Shown: piece by piece, positions 1 through 7,642 of the stretch
Layout: each line of letters starts with the position of its first letter
Position numbering within the stretch: position 1 is the stretch's first letter
Assembly: GCA_947464335.1 (NCBI GenBank)
Contig: CANHWG010000024.1
Span: 1 to 39,011, forward strand
Direction of reading: 5' to 3'
Length of the DNA stretch: 39,011 nt
Source: Flavobacteriaceae bacterium
GTDB taxonomy: Bacteria; Bacteroidota; Bacteroidia; Flavobacteriales; Flavobacteriaceae
The notes under the pieces: model-generated
What the model was told of the DNA's origin: nothing
Database searches by the model: none
The model's input: only the letters and a program-made list of their open reading frames with translations
Program-made: the position numbers and the translations under genes

Positions 1-1802
1 AAGTTTTCTAGAATGCCATTTCGTTGAAAATTAAAGTCTCTGTTTTTGTTTTGACTCAATGTTATGTTAGGGTTTAGCGTTACCTTTGGGGTTAGTGTAA
101 TCAAAGATTCTACTTCTAAACCCAAACGATAACTGCTACCGCTATTAGTAAAAATAGGTGAACCTACATCATTTAAGGCACCAGTTAAAACTAGCTGGTC
201 TCTATAATTCATATAAAAAGCATTAGCAGTGAAATTTACTTTTTTTGAATTGTATTTCCATCCTAGTTCATAATCAAATAATCGTTCGGACTTTGTGCTG
301 CCGTTTTCATAATCATCTCGACGCGGCTCTTTATTAGCTATACCAAAAAATCCGTAAAACGAATTTTTCTCATTTAATTGATAGTTCAAACCCATTTTTG
401 GATTGAAAAATAAGAACGTGTCATTTACATCGTCAAAACGAAAACTAGTTGCTTCATAAAAAACTAATCGGTATTGTAAATCGGCAAAAACGTTCAATTT
501 ACCTAGTTGTTGCGACGCTTTTGCATAAAAATTTACATCGTCTTTGTTACCAATGTTGTTATAATATCGGTTGTATTCAGGAGTGTAAAATTGGGTCCAA
601 ACAACTTCTCCAAAATGATCACCAAGATAACGGTTTGCCGCACCACCAATTAGAATGTCAGTTTTAGAAGTTCTGTAATTTAAAGAAAATGTGGCTCCAA
701 AAAAATCATTGTCTAGCCATCGTTTTCGTACTAAATCGGAAACGGAATTTCCATTAAAATCGGGTAAATTATAATCAGCTAATGTTTCGTCTTCACGATA
801 TTGTTCAAAATAACCTTTCCCAATGGTGTAATGCATCGCAACGTTTGAAATCCATTTTTCAGACCATTTTTCGGACCAATGCAGTTGGAAATGATTTTGG
901 GTATAATTATCGGTTTCATCATCATAAAACTGAGTGTTGCCTAGGGCATCGGTATACATTCCGGCAACATTATAAGTTCGGTCGTTCCTCAACTTTTTTG
1001 GGTCTTCAAGACCATACCATGCTTGATATGTTTTTTCTTTTCCACCAAAAGCAAAAAACTTAATTTGTCTTTTTTCTGTACTATAATTGGCATTAAAAAA
1101 GTAGCCAAACATATTTGAAGAAGCTCGGTCAATAAATCCATCGGAAGCAATATTAGACAAGCGCGCATTCATTTCAAAATTGTTATGCAGCCCTGTCCCA
1201 AAAGCTAAAGTATGTTTTCGAGTGCCAAAACTTCCTGCAGAATTGGCAATTTCTGCATAGGCTTTTTCCCGAAAAGATTTGGTTTGCATGTTTAAACTCG
1301 CTCCAAAAGCACCAGCACCATTAGTAGATGTTCCAACGCCACGTTGTAATTGAACACTTTCTAGTGATGAAGCAAAATCGGGTAAGTTAACAAAAAAAGT
1401 TCCCTGGCTTTCGCTATCGTTAAATGGAATACCGTTTAAGGTAACGTTTATTCTTGAACCATCGGCGCCACGAACTCTTAAATAAGTATAACCAACACCG
1501 TTTCCAGCATCGGTTGTTGAAACTACCGAGGGTAAATAATTTAAAAGCACTGGAATATCTTGACCAAGATTACGCGGTGCAATTTCTTCTTTAGAATAAT
1601 TGGTAAAGGTGATTGGGTTTTTGCCTTTTGCTCTAACCGATGAAACGGTTACTTCATTGAGCGCGTTGACTTTAGTAGTGTCTTTTACTTTTTCCTGTGA
1701 GAAAGAGAAAATAGAGAATAGAGAAATGAAAATAGAAGATACTATTTTCTTCTTAGTACTAGATACTTGGTACTTGGTACTTGGTTTTAATAAAATTTTC
1801 AT
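1..1802 (-). CDS. TonB-dependent outer-membrane receptor, TPP-riboswitch controlled (3' end outside window)
   Basis: Reading the minus strand from an ATG at 1800-1802 gives about 600 open codons that run off the left edge, so the C-terminal end of the barrel is missing. A hydrophobic signal peptide (residues 18-36, ending FSFSQ) is followed by a plug domain with typical motifs: VLNYLPSV-type segment (here LLNYLPSVVSTTDAG), YLRVRGADGSRINVTLNG, and a LQRGVGTSTNGAGAFG segment before the barrel strands. The family moves scarce ligands across the outer membrane using TonB energy. The TPP riboswitch in its leader points to thiamine, a thiamine phosphate or a precursor as ligand; this is inference from regulation, not from the barrel. 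The positively charged N-terminus (KPSTKYQVSSTKKK) is encoded by a simple repeat and is odd for a signal peptide. Confidence 0.93.
   Translation of the reverse strand, partial: MKILLKPSTKYQVSSTKKKIVSSIFISLFSIFSFSQEKVKDTTKVNALNEVTVSSVRAKGKNPITFTNYSKEEIAPRNLGQDIPVLLNYLPSVVSTTDAGNGVGYTYLRVRGADGSRINVTLNGIPFNDSESQGTFFVNLPDFASSLESVQLQRGVGTSTNGAGAFGASLNMQTKSFREKAYAEIANSAGSFGTRKHTLAFGTGLHNNFEMNARLSNIASDGFIDRASSNMFGYFFNANYSTEKRQIKFFAFGGKEKTYQAWYGLEDPKKLRNDRTYNVAGMYTDALGNTQFYDDETDNYTQNHFQLHWSEKWSEKWISNVAMHYTIGKGYFEQYREDETLADYNLPDFNGNSVSDLVRKRWLDNDFFGATFSLNYRTSKTDILIGGAANRYLGDHFGEVVWTQFYTPEYNRYYNNIGNKDDVNFYAKASQQLGKLNVFADLQYRLVFYEATSFRFDDVNDTFLFFNPKMGLNYQLNEKNSFYGFFGIANKEPRRDDYENGSTKSERLFDYELGWKYNSKKVNFTANAFYMNYRDQLVLTGALNDVGSPIFTNSGSSYRLGLEVESLITLTPKVTLNPNITLSQNKNRDFNFQRNGILEN
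1764..1784. repeat. Three perfect 7-bp tandem copies (TACTTGG) inside the receptor start
   Basis: The plus strand holds three contiguous copies of TACTTGG. On the coding (minus) strand they read as CCAAGTA copies and encode the STKYQV portion of the receptor's signal peptide n-region. A similar low-complexity block rich in ATAGAGAA-like words follows inside the hydrophobic region. Confidence 0.8.
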
Positions 1803-1871
1803 TCGTAAAAAGTTATTACAAATAAAAAGAGGTAATTATTCTTTGGTTAAAAATAAAAATGTTTGTTTCCT

Positions 1872-1904
1872 GTGACAAAGTCAGCGTGCACTCTGTATTG
1901 TCAC
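1872..1904 (-). promoter_or_regulatory. Hairpin directly after the TPP aptamer, possible expression platform
   Basis: A 7-bp perfect inverted repeat (GTGACAA / TTGTCAC) brackets a 19-nt interior and abuts the 3' end of the TPP aptamer. No U-run follows on the minus strand, so it is not a classical intrinsic terminator. It may be an antiterminator, a pausing hairpin or part of a translational switch; the start codon is about 70 nt further downstream. Confidence 0.45.
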
Positions 1905-1978
1905 TTTTCCCTAAACAGCATTACCTGTTCTAGGTTCATTGGGTATAATCTCAGCTCGTAATTTAGAGCACCCCTTTT
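1905..1978 (-). promoter_or_regulatory. TPP (THI-element) riboswitch
   Basis: The minus strand carries the conserved THI-element words in order and spacing: GGGGTGCT (1967-1974), GCTGAGATTATACCC, GAACCT, then AACAG-GTAATG-CTGTT and AGGGA (1908-1912). Visible helices are GCTC/GAGC, CCTA/TAGG and AACAG/CTGTT. It lies between a promoter and the TonB-dependent receptor, the usual arrangement for thiamine-regulated outer-membrane receptors in Bacteroidota. Thiamine pyrophosphate binding should repress the receptor gene. Confidence 0.93.
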
Positions 1979-1987
1979 GAGACAATG

Positions 1988-2019
1988 CAAATATAAAATT
2001 AAATACTAAAATTTTCAAA
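1988..2019 (-). promoter_or_regulatory. Bacteroidota-type promoter of the TPP-riboswitch transcript
   Basis: On the minus strand a -33 box TTTG (2016-2019) is separated by 20 nt from a -7 box TATATTTG (1988-1995), matching TTTG-N19/20-TAnnTTTG. The expected transcription start near 1981 lies just before the riboswitch. Confidence 0.8.
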
Positions 2020-2104
2020 TAAATAGCTTTTCATTTCTACCTATTGGAAAAAATCAGATTATCTGAATTTATATTGAGATTTCTCCTTCGTCGAAATGAC
2101 AATT

Positions 2105-2506
2105 TTAAAGTTTAGGTTTTTTGCGATTTTGCTTTATTTCAGCAACAGAAGACTTATCTTTCAGTCTTTTCTCTACTACCGATTTTGGAATTTTGGTCGT
2201 TTTCCTTTTTTTTGGAACAATCAAATTTTTTTCGATTATTTCAAGAAATCTTTTGGTTACAATTGCTTTATTTTTTAGCTGACTCCTATCTTCATCACAA
2301 TTCAGAATCAAAAGGTTTTCGGAAGTTAATTTAGTTTTTAACTTGTTTTCTAGCCGTATTTTTTCTTCTGCGTTTAAGGCTTGAGAAGTATTTAAATTAA
2401 ACGTTAAAACAACTTTTGAAGAAACTTTGTTTACATTTTGACCACCTGCCCCTGAACTTCTAACAGCTTTAAAATGTAACTCTGCCATTATTTTTTCAGT
2501 TTCCAT
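2105..2506 (-). CDS. arfB: Peptidyl-tRNA hydrolase / rescue release factor of the ArfB (YaeJ) type
   Basis: This 133-residue protein has the class-I release-factor catalytic motif GGQ in SSGAGGQNVNKVSSKV (residues about 17-32), whose glutamine coordinates peptidyl-tRNA hydrolysis. It lacks the stop-codon-recognising domains. The C-terminal tail is lysine/arginine rich (PKKRKTTKIP, KRLKDK, NRKKPKL), as in ArfB, where the tail enters the empty mRNA channel of stalled ribosomes. The length fits ArfB (about 140). The start overlaps the end of the DUF4301 gene by 11 nt, so it is the last gene of that operon; a second Met at codon 7 is an alternative start. Confidence 0.88.
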   Translation of the reverse strand: METEKIMAELHFKAVRSSGAGGQNVNKVSSKVVLTFNLNTSQALNAEEKIRLENKLKTKLTSENLLILNCDEDRSQLKNKAIVTKRFLEIIEKNLIVPKKRKTTKIPKSVVEKRLKDKSSVAEIKQNRKKPKL

Positions 2507-4097
2507 TTTGTGGTTGGTGTGCAGGTTTGAGCAAATCGTTTACAGTCTTCACCGGATTGAACGTAATCAAAGGCACTTCTACAAAAACGGTTATCCATTT
2601 TGCCATGGCTCCATTCCAAAGCCCCGGTAATTCATATCCTTTTAAGTCATTCCCTTTATTATTTTTATGAACTATAAATCCAGTACTATGGTCAATAAAC
2701 TGAGTAAGATTAAACTTTATTCCCTTGAAATTTTTAATGCCACACACCAAATCTACAGGGTTAAAGTGGGTAGCTTTTGCTAAAATAGTAGATTGCTCTT
2801 TATTGCTTACTTCAACTTGAGAACTTTCAACTATTTGTAGGGAAACATTTCCTTTATAACTTCTTACCCAAAAAGGACCACCGCCAGGTTCTCCTTCATT
2901 TTTAACCATTCCGCAAACTCGAATTGGACGGTTTAGTTTATTTTTGATAAACTCTATTTTATTATTTAAAGTATATTTATCAAAATCATCAACGATATCA
3001 ATGTTTAGCTTTTTCTTCAGGAAATCAATGATTTTTGGAATATCGTTTTCTTCAAACGTATTATTTTCGATAGTATTTAAAATGTTGAAAATTTGATTTT
3101 GAAATTGGAGCAACACACCCGCCAATCCCTTTTTGTACAACGTAATTTCTTGTATGTGATTTTGAATTACATTGTCAATATTCTTAATAAATACTATATC
3201 AGCATCTAAATTATTTAGATTATTGATTAAAGCTCCATGACCACCGGGTCTAAAAACCAATCTTCCATCATCATTACGGAATGGTTCATTGTTTGCCTTT
3301 ACTGCTATAGTATCGGTGCTTTTATCTTGATGAGAATATTTAATATGTATTTTGGTTTGAGATTTATTTTCAACCTTTTGTTTTACAGTATCAATAATGG
3401 TTTGAAATAAATTTTCATGATGGTCAGAAACTGTAAAATGCAAATGAGAAATCGATTTTGAACTGGCATAAAAGGCACATTCATTAAGATGTTCTTCGAC
3501 AGGTGTTGAGATGTGCGACTCATATTTATGAAATTCTAAGACTCCTTTTGGTTTATTTGAAAAATTAAAATAATCAGGAGATAACATGGTTTTGATGAAT
3601 AGGTAGCTTTTTTCATGGCTTTCCAACGAATAATAATCTGGCGTTAATTCTTTAACCTTTGATTTTATGATTTCAAAGAAGGGAAATTTTTCTATACCCG
3701 CTAAAAATACGGGTAAATTTTTATCTTTCTTTCGATTGATATAGGCGTTTATAGTTTCATTTTCTTGATCAAATTCATTCAAAAATTCATTCAAAAACTT
3801 AAACATTCTGCTAGCGGCTCCTGAGGCAGGAACAAACTTTTTCAGTTTAAGAGAATCTTTATTAGCATCGAAAAAGTCAGCGTATTTTTGAAATTCTTCA
3901 TGGGATAATTTTACAATGCCATCATTTAGTGTTGCAGGTTTTTCTAATGTAATCTTAGGAATTCCTGATGTAAACAATAAGAGTTCACCTGCGATTTTAT
4001 CCAAAGAAATATTCATAGCGCTAATTTGTTCGAAATCAGCATCATTAAAACCGTATTTTTTTATTAAAGTATCTTTTGTTGTAGTGTTCTCTTCCAT
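2496..4097 (-). CDS. DUF4301 family protein of unknown function
   Basis: The 533-residue sequence has no signal peptide or membrane segment, so it should be cytoplasmic. I recognise the DUF4301 family by conserved blocks: FVPASGAASRMFKFLNEF (about residue 88), SEHL/EEHLNECAF, a glycine-rich FRPGGHGALINNLNNLDAD block with KNIDNV (about 282-310), and GMVKNEGEPGGGPFWVR (about 395). The PGGHGAL and KNIDNV words resemble elements of UDP-sugar pyrophosphorylase-like nucleotidyltransferases; this similarity is by eye only. The gene overlaps pnuC upstream by 34 nt and arfB downstream by 11 nt, so all are translated from one message. Confidence 0.85.
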   Translation of the reverse strand: MEENTTTKDTLIKKYGFNDADFEQISAMNISLDKIAGELLLFTSGIPKITLEKPATLNDGIVKLSHEEFQKYADFFDANKDSLKLKKFVPASGAASRMFKFLNEFLNEFDQENETINAYINRKKDKNLPVFLAGIEKFPFFEIIKSKVKELTPDYYSLESHEKSYLFIKTMLSPDYFNFSNKPKGVLEFHKYESHISTPVEEHLNECAFYASSKSISHLHFTVSDHHENLFQTIIDTVKQKVENKSQTKIHIKYSHQDKSTDTIAVKANNEPFRNDDGRLVFRPGGHGALINNLNNLDADIVFIKNIDNVIQNHIQEITLYKKGLAGVLLQFQNQIFNILNTIENNTFEENDIPKIIDFLKKKLNIDIVDDFDKYTLNNKIEFIKNKLNRPIRVCGMVKNEGEPGGGPFWVRSYKGNVSLQIVESSQVEVSNKEQSTILAKATHFNPVDLVCGIKNFKGIKFNLTQFIDHSTGFIVHKNNKGNDLKGYELPGLWNGAMAKWITVFVEVPLITFNPVKTVNDLLKPAHQPQNGN

Positions 4098-4681
4098 TCT
4101 AGATAGCCAAAAATGGCAATTACTGTAAAAATTAAATACTGAATACTCGTAAATGAATATCCTTTGACAAAATACATGGGTATAGAAATAACATCACCAA
4201 CAATCCATAAAATCCAATTCTCTAGTTTCCTTTTTGCCATTAGCCACATTCCAACAAAGAAAATTCCGGTAACTAAGGTGTCAACATAGGAAGTCCAATG
4301 GGTAAATTTATCAAAAAAAGTGTAAACCGATACTACAAATAGTATAGTTAGTGCAAAAATCAATATAGAATCTTTTTTTTCGTTTACAGTCATTCTCGAT
4401 ATTGGGATTTCAACCACATTCTCTTTCTTACGCGTCCAATAATACCAACCATAAAAGCTCATTACCACATAATAAAAATTAATCATCATATCGCCAAGCA
4501 AAGTCCATTTCCATAGCAAGTAAACATAAATGGCAGTGTTGATAATTCCGGTTGGAAATACCCAAATATTGTTTTTTTTAGCACACCAAACACTAATTAA
4601 TCCGAAGATAATTGCCGTAACTTCCAATACAATTTCATAGGTAGGATAGTTTGCATATTGATGAAAGAGCCACTCAAACAT
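4064..4681 (-). CDS. pnuC: PnuC-family vitamin transporter (thiamine PnuT or nicotinamide riboside PnuC)
   Basis: This 205-residue integral membrane protein has about seven predicted helices and PnuC-family signatures: the N-terminal block VLEVTAIIFGLISVWCAKKN, a central NFYYVVMSFYGWYYW, and ENWILWIVGDVISIPMYF with GYLEWKR near the C-terminus. PnuC proteins move unphosphorylated vitamins by facilitated diffusion, trapped by intracellular phosphorylation. Substrate cannot be read with certainty. A TPP-controlled receptor lies less than 3 kb downstream, which favours thiamine (PnuT), whereas family-name annotation would say nicotinamide riboside. It overlaps pcrB by 8 nt and DUF4301 by 34 nt. 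Confidence 0.88.
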   Translation of the reverse strand: MFEWLFHQYANYPTYEIVLEVTAIIFGLISVWCAKKNNIWVFPTGIINTAIYVYLLWKWTLLGDMMINFYYVVMSFYGWYYWTRKKENVVEIPISRMTVNEKKDSILIFALTILFVVSVYTFFDKFTHWTSYVDTLVTGIFFVGMWLMAKRKLENWILWIVGDVISIPMYFVKGYSFTSIQYLIFTVIAIFGYLEWKRTLQQKIL

Positions 4682-5393
4682 TGTCGAAAAAGGTTAAATC
4701 ATTCTCGAATGCTGTTCCAATTACAACCATATCAGCACCAGCTTCAAAAGCTGAGTCTATTTGTTGTTTGGATCGGATACCACCACCAACAAGTAATGGC
4801 ACTGAAATTCTCCTAGACACATTTTTTATTATTTCTAAAGAGACCGCGTTTTGCGCTCCGCTTCCCGCTTCTAGATAAATTAATTTGTTGCCAATGAATT
4901 CTCCCGCTTTAGCGGTTTGAGCAATATATTCAATATTACTTCTAGACAAAGGTTTTGTTTTACTTACCCGTTCAACAGCCGTTTCACTTCCGCTTTCGAT
5001 TAAAAGATAGCCCGTTGAAATAACTTCCAGTTTTGTTTGTTCGATAAGTGGCACAGCGTCGATTTGATATTCTATTAAATAGTCAGAATTTCTCCCTGAG
5101 AGCAATTGTAAAAATAATATACCATCTGCTTCTTGGGATACTTGTGAAGGATTACCAGGAAAAAGGAGTATAGGAAGCTGTGTATTTTTTTTTAAGGTAA
5201 TGATGATATCATCCAAATGAAGACCATCAAATGAACTACCACCAACTAAAATATGTGTTGCGGGTGATTGGTTAATTTTAGAAACTAAAATCGGGAGTGT
5301 TGACAATTCTAACTTTTCAGGATCTAGTAAAATGGCCAGCATTTTTTTATTTTCCGATTTGTTTTCAATTATTGTTTTGTAATTGTTTTTCAT
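4674..5393 (-). CDS. pcrB: Geranylgeranylglyceryl phosphate synthase-like protein (PcrB/GGGPS family)
   Basis: A 239-residue TIM-barrel protein that joins a polyprenyl diphosphate to sn-glycerol-1-phosphate by an ether bond. Family motifs are visible: LLDPEK (residues 22-27), THILVGGSSFDG, LFPGNPSQVS, LLSGRNSDYLIE, the STGYLLIESGSETAVERVS block, YLEAGSGA and LLVGGGIRSKQQID, VVIGTAFEND; the last are the phosphate-binding loops. It is the archaeal-type ether-lipid enzyme, also known from Bacteroidota. Its start overlaps the stop of the phosphopantetheinyl transferase in TAATG, indicating translational coupling. The end product in this organism is not known from the sequence. Confidence 0.9.
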   Translation of the reverse strand: MKNNYKTIIENKSENKKMLAILLDPEKLELSTLPILVSKINQSPATHILVGGSSFDGLHLDDIIITLKKNTQLPILLFPGNPSQVSQEADGILFLQLLSGRNSDYLIEYQIDAVPLIEQTKLEVISTGYLLIESGSETAVERVSKTKPLSRSNIEYIAQTAKAGEFIGNKLIYLEAGSGAQNAVSLEIIKNVSRRISVPLLVGGGIRSKQQIDSAFEAGADMVVIGTAFENDLTFFDNV

Positions 5394-6052
5394 TATTTCT
5401 TTTCATCAGTTGATAAGACAAACGGAACAGACTCAAAAGCGCATACTAAAACATAATTTTCAATGTCATAAAAAAGAATTGTAAAATGTTCGGCAACACC
5501 ATTAAATCGAAGTTCAGCAGTACATTTTTTGTCATTTAAATTAAAGTCACTTTCAAAAATATCGTCTTTAAAGCTGATACCTATTTCGTTTTTAATTTTG
5601 AAAACAGATTCTTTGACACCCCAAATTACCGTAGCTTTTTTTAATTGATCCGCTTCTGATATGTTTTCTAAATGAGAAACATCCATATAACGCGGGGCTA
5701 GCTTTAGTGTTTTGTCTTTCAATATTTCTAAATCAGCTCCAATATTTACATCACTTAAAACAATTGCTGAAAATTCATGTGAGTGTGAAATCGAAATATG
5801 TTTTCCATCTTCTAAATGTGGCTTGCCAAATTCATCATAGTACAAATCATTGTCAGTATATCCGGCTTCCATCAACAATTTTCGTACACTTAGAAATCCT
5901 TTTTGATGACTCTCAGATTTCATTCCTTCTAGACGAGCTAAAGAAATATCTTTAAGCGCCACCGTATGAAAAATCTCATCAAAAGATTCGGTTATTTTCC
6001 AAACGAAAGCTTTTGTATAATCATTAATAACTATCTTTTGGTATAATGGCAT
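5393..6052 (-). CDS. 4'-phosphopantetheinyl transferase superfamily protein
   Basis: The 219-residue protein carries the Sfp/AcpT motifs: FGKPHL, HISISHSHEFSAIV, the magnesium-binding IGADLE (about residue 108) and WGVKESVFKI (about 143-152). It should load coenzyme-A-derived phosphopantetheine onto carrier-protein serines. The length matches the Sfp-type subfamily. It is the first gene of the minus-strand operon that continues into pcrB, pnuC, DUF4301 and arfB. Its carrier protein is not in this window; in Flavobacteria, candidates would be fatty acid or aryl-polyene (flexirubin) carriers. Confidence 0.88.
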   Translation of the reverse strand: MPLYQKIVINDYTKAFVWKITESFDEIFHTVALKDISLARLEGMKSESHQKGFLSVRKLLMEAGYTDNDLYYDEFGKPHLEDGKHISISHSHEFSAIVLSDVNIGADLEILKDKTLKLAPRYMDVSHLENISEADQLKKATVIWGVKESVFKIKNEIGISFKDDIFESDFNLNDKKCTAELRFNGVAEHFTILFYDIENYVLVCAFESVPFVLSTDEKK

Positions 6053-6148
6053 TGGTAAATTGAATTATGTATTTGTTTTTCAGAAAATTAAGCATTTGAA
6101 CAAATCATAAAAAATTGGTTTTCCTTTTTTTATTTCTTCCTTATTATG

Positions 6149-6156
6149 TACTTTTG
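6149..6156 (+). promoter_or_regulatory. -7 promoter box of ahcY
   Basis: TACTTTTG matches TAnnTTTG and lies 33 nt before the ahcY start. The expected -33 region is T-rich without a clean TTTG. Confidence 0.6.
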
Positions 6157-6189
6157 CACCAAATTTTAAAAAACAAATATACATAATAG

Positions 6190-7506
6190 ATGAGTACACA
6201 AACATTACCTTATGTAGCTTTTAAAGTGAAAGACATTTCGCTTGCAGCTTGGGGAAGAAAAGAAATTGAATTAGCAGAAGCAGAAATGCCAGGATTGATG
6301 GCGCTTCGAGCTGAGTATGGCGCAAGTCAACCTTTAAAAGGAGCTCGTATTGCAGGATGTCTTCACATGACAATTCAAACGGCTGTATTAATTGAAACCT
6401 TAATAGCACTTGGAGCTCAGGTTACTTGGTCTTCTTGCAATATTTTCTCTACTCAAGATCAAGCGGCTGCTGCTATTGCTGCTGCTGGGATTCAGGTTTA
6501 TGCTTGGAAGGGTTTGAACGAAGAAGACTTTGATTGGTGTATTGAACAAACTTTATTCTTTGGGGAAGATAGAAAACCATTAAATATGATCTTAGACGAT
6601 GGTGGTGATTTAACGAATATGGTTTTTGACCGTTATCCTGAATTGATTCCTGGAATCAAAGGATTGTCAGAAGAAACTACAACAGGTGTTCACCGTTTGT
6701 ATGAAAGAATGAAAAACGGAACTCTATTTATGCCAGCAATTAACGTAAATGATTCGGTTACTAAATCTAAATTTGATAACAAATACGGATGTAAAGAGTC
6801 AGCCGTTGACGCAATCAGAAGAGCTACCGATGTAATGTTGGCAGGGAAAAGAGTGGTAGTTTGCGGATACGGAGATGTTGGTAAAGGAACGGCTGCTTCA
6901 TTTAGAGGTGCAGGTTCTATCGTTACGGTTACTGAAATTGACCCAATCTGTGCATTACAAGCTGCAATGGACGGTTTTGAAGTAAAAAAATTAAACACCG
7001 TAGTTGGGAATGCTGATATTATTATCACTACAACAGGAAATAAAGATATCGTTATGGGAAGTCATTTCGAGCAAATGAAAGATAAAACTATCGTTTGTAA
7101 CATTGGTCACTTTGATAACGAAATTGACATGGCTTGGTTAAACAAAAACCATGGTGCTTCTAAAGTAGAAATCAAACCACAAGTTGACAAATACACTATT
7201 GCAGGAAAAGACATCCTTATCCTTGCTGAAGGGCGTTTGGTTAACTTAGGTTGTGCTACAGGTCACCCAAGTTTTGTAATGAGTAATTCATTTACCAACC
7301 AAACGTTGGCGCAATTAGAGTTATGGACGAACAGTGCTGCTTATAAAAATGAAGTGTATATGTTACCTAAGCATTTAGATGAAAAAGTGGCTGCATTACA
7401 CTTAGCTAAATTAGGAGTTGAATTAGAAACTTTAAATGATGAGCAAGCAGCTTACATTGGAGTTGAAGTTCAAGGGCCATTTAAACCAGAGTATTACAGA
7501 TACTAA
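6190..7506 (+). CDS. ahcY: Adenosylhomocysteinase (S-adenosylhomocysteine hydrolase)
   Basis: This 438-residue enzyme splits S-adenosylhomocysteine into adenosine and homocysteine, which keeps SAM-dependent methylation going. Visible are the substrate-domain motifs [50 protein letters not shown], and [13 protein letters not shown]. The NAD-binding site [18 protein letters not shown] follows near residue 222, then [10 protein letters not shown] and the terminal KPEYYRY. The length is normal. It is a single-gene unit with its own promoter box and a terminator just downstream. The window also encodes several SAM methyltransferases that would make its substrate. Confidence 0.98.
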   Translation: MSTQTLPYVAFKVKDISLAAWGRKEIELAEAEMPGLMALRAEYGASQPLKGARIAGCLHMTIQTAVLIETLIALGAQVTWSSCNIFSTQDQAAAAIAAAGIQVYAWKGLNEEDFDWCIEQTLFFGEDRKPLNMILDDGGDLTNMVFDRYPELIPGIKGLSEETTTGVHRLYERMKNGTLFMPAINVNDSVTKSKFDNKYGCKESAVDAIRRATDVMLAGKRVVVCGYGDVGKGTAASFRGAGSIVTVTEIDPICALQAAMDGFEVKKLNTVVGNADIIITTTGNKDIVMGSHFEQMKDKTIVCNIGHFDNEIDMAWLNKNHGASKVEIKPQVDKYTIAGKDILILAEGRLVNLGCATGHPSFVMSNSFTNQTLAQLELWTNSAAYKNEVYMLPKHLDEKVAALHLAKLGVELETLNDEQAAYIGVEVQGPFKPEYYRY

Positions 7507-7544
7507 TCTAGACTTCTTAGAAAGTTAGATTTTTAGATAATTAG

Positions 7545-7577
7545 AAAACCCTTGCAGCGATGTGAGGGTTTTTCTTT
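7545..7577 (+). terminator. Intrinsic terminator of ahcY
   Basis: AAAACCCT (7545-7552) pairs with AGGGTTTT (7565-7572) around a 12-nt loop and is followed by a T-rich tract. Confidence 0.75.
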
Positions 7578-7595
7578 GTAGAATAATCGAGAAAA

Positions 7596-7626
7596 AAAAG
7601 GCGAACTAGTAACTAGTTCGCCTTTT
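7596..7626. terminator. Near-perfect palindrome, bidirectional terminator between ahcY and trx-like gene
   Basis: Two perfect 15-nt arms (AAAAGGCGAACTAGT and its complement) flank a single A. The A-run at the left and T-run at the right give a terminator in both directions, fitting the convergent genes on either side. Confidence 0.8.
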
Positions 7627-7642
7627 ATATTATTAAATCTAA

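Noticed and set aside
449..1875. Three plus-strand open frames of 70-95 codons
   Set aside because: They lie opposite the TonB receptor and riboswitch and show no family motifs or composition of real proteins.
6221..7028. Minus-strand open frames inside ahcY
   Set aside because: Antisense shadows of a highly conserved gene, without recognisable domains.
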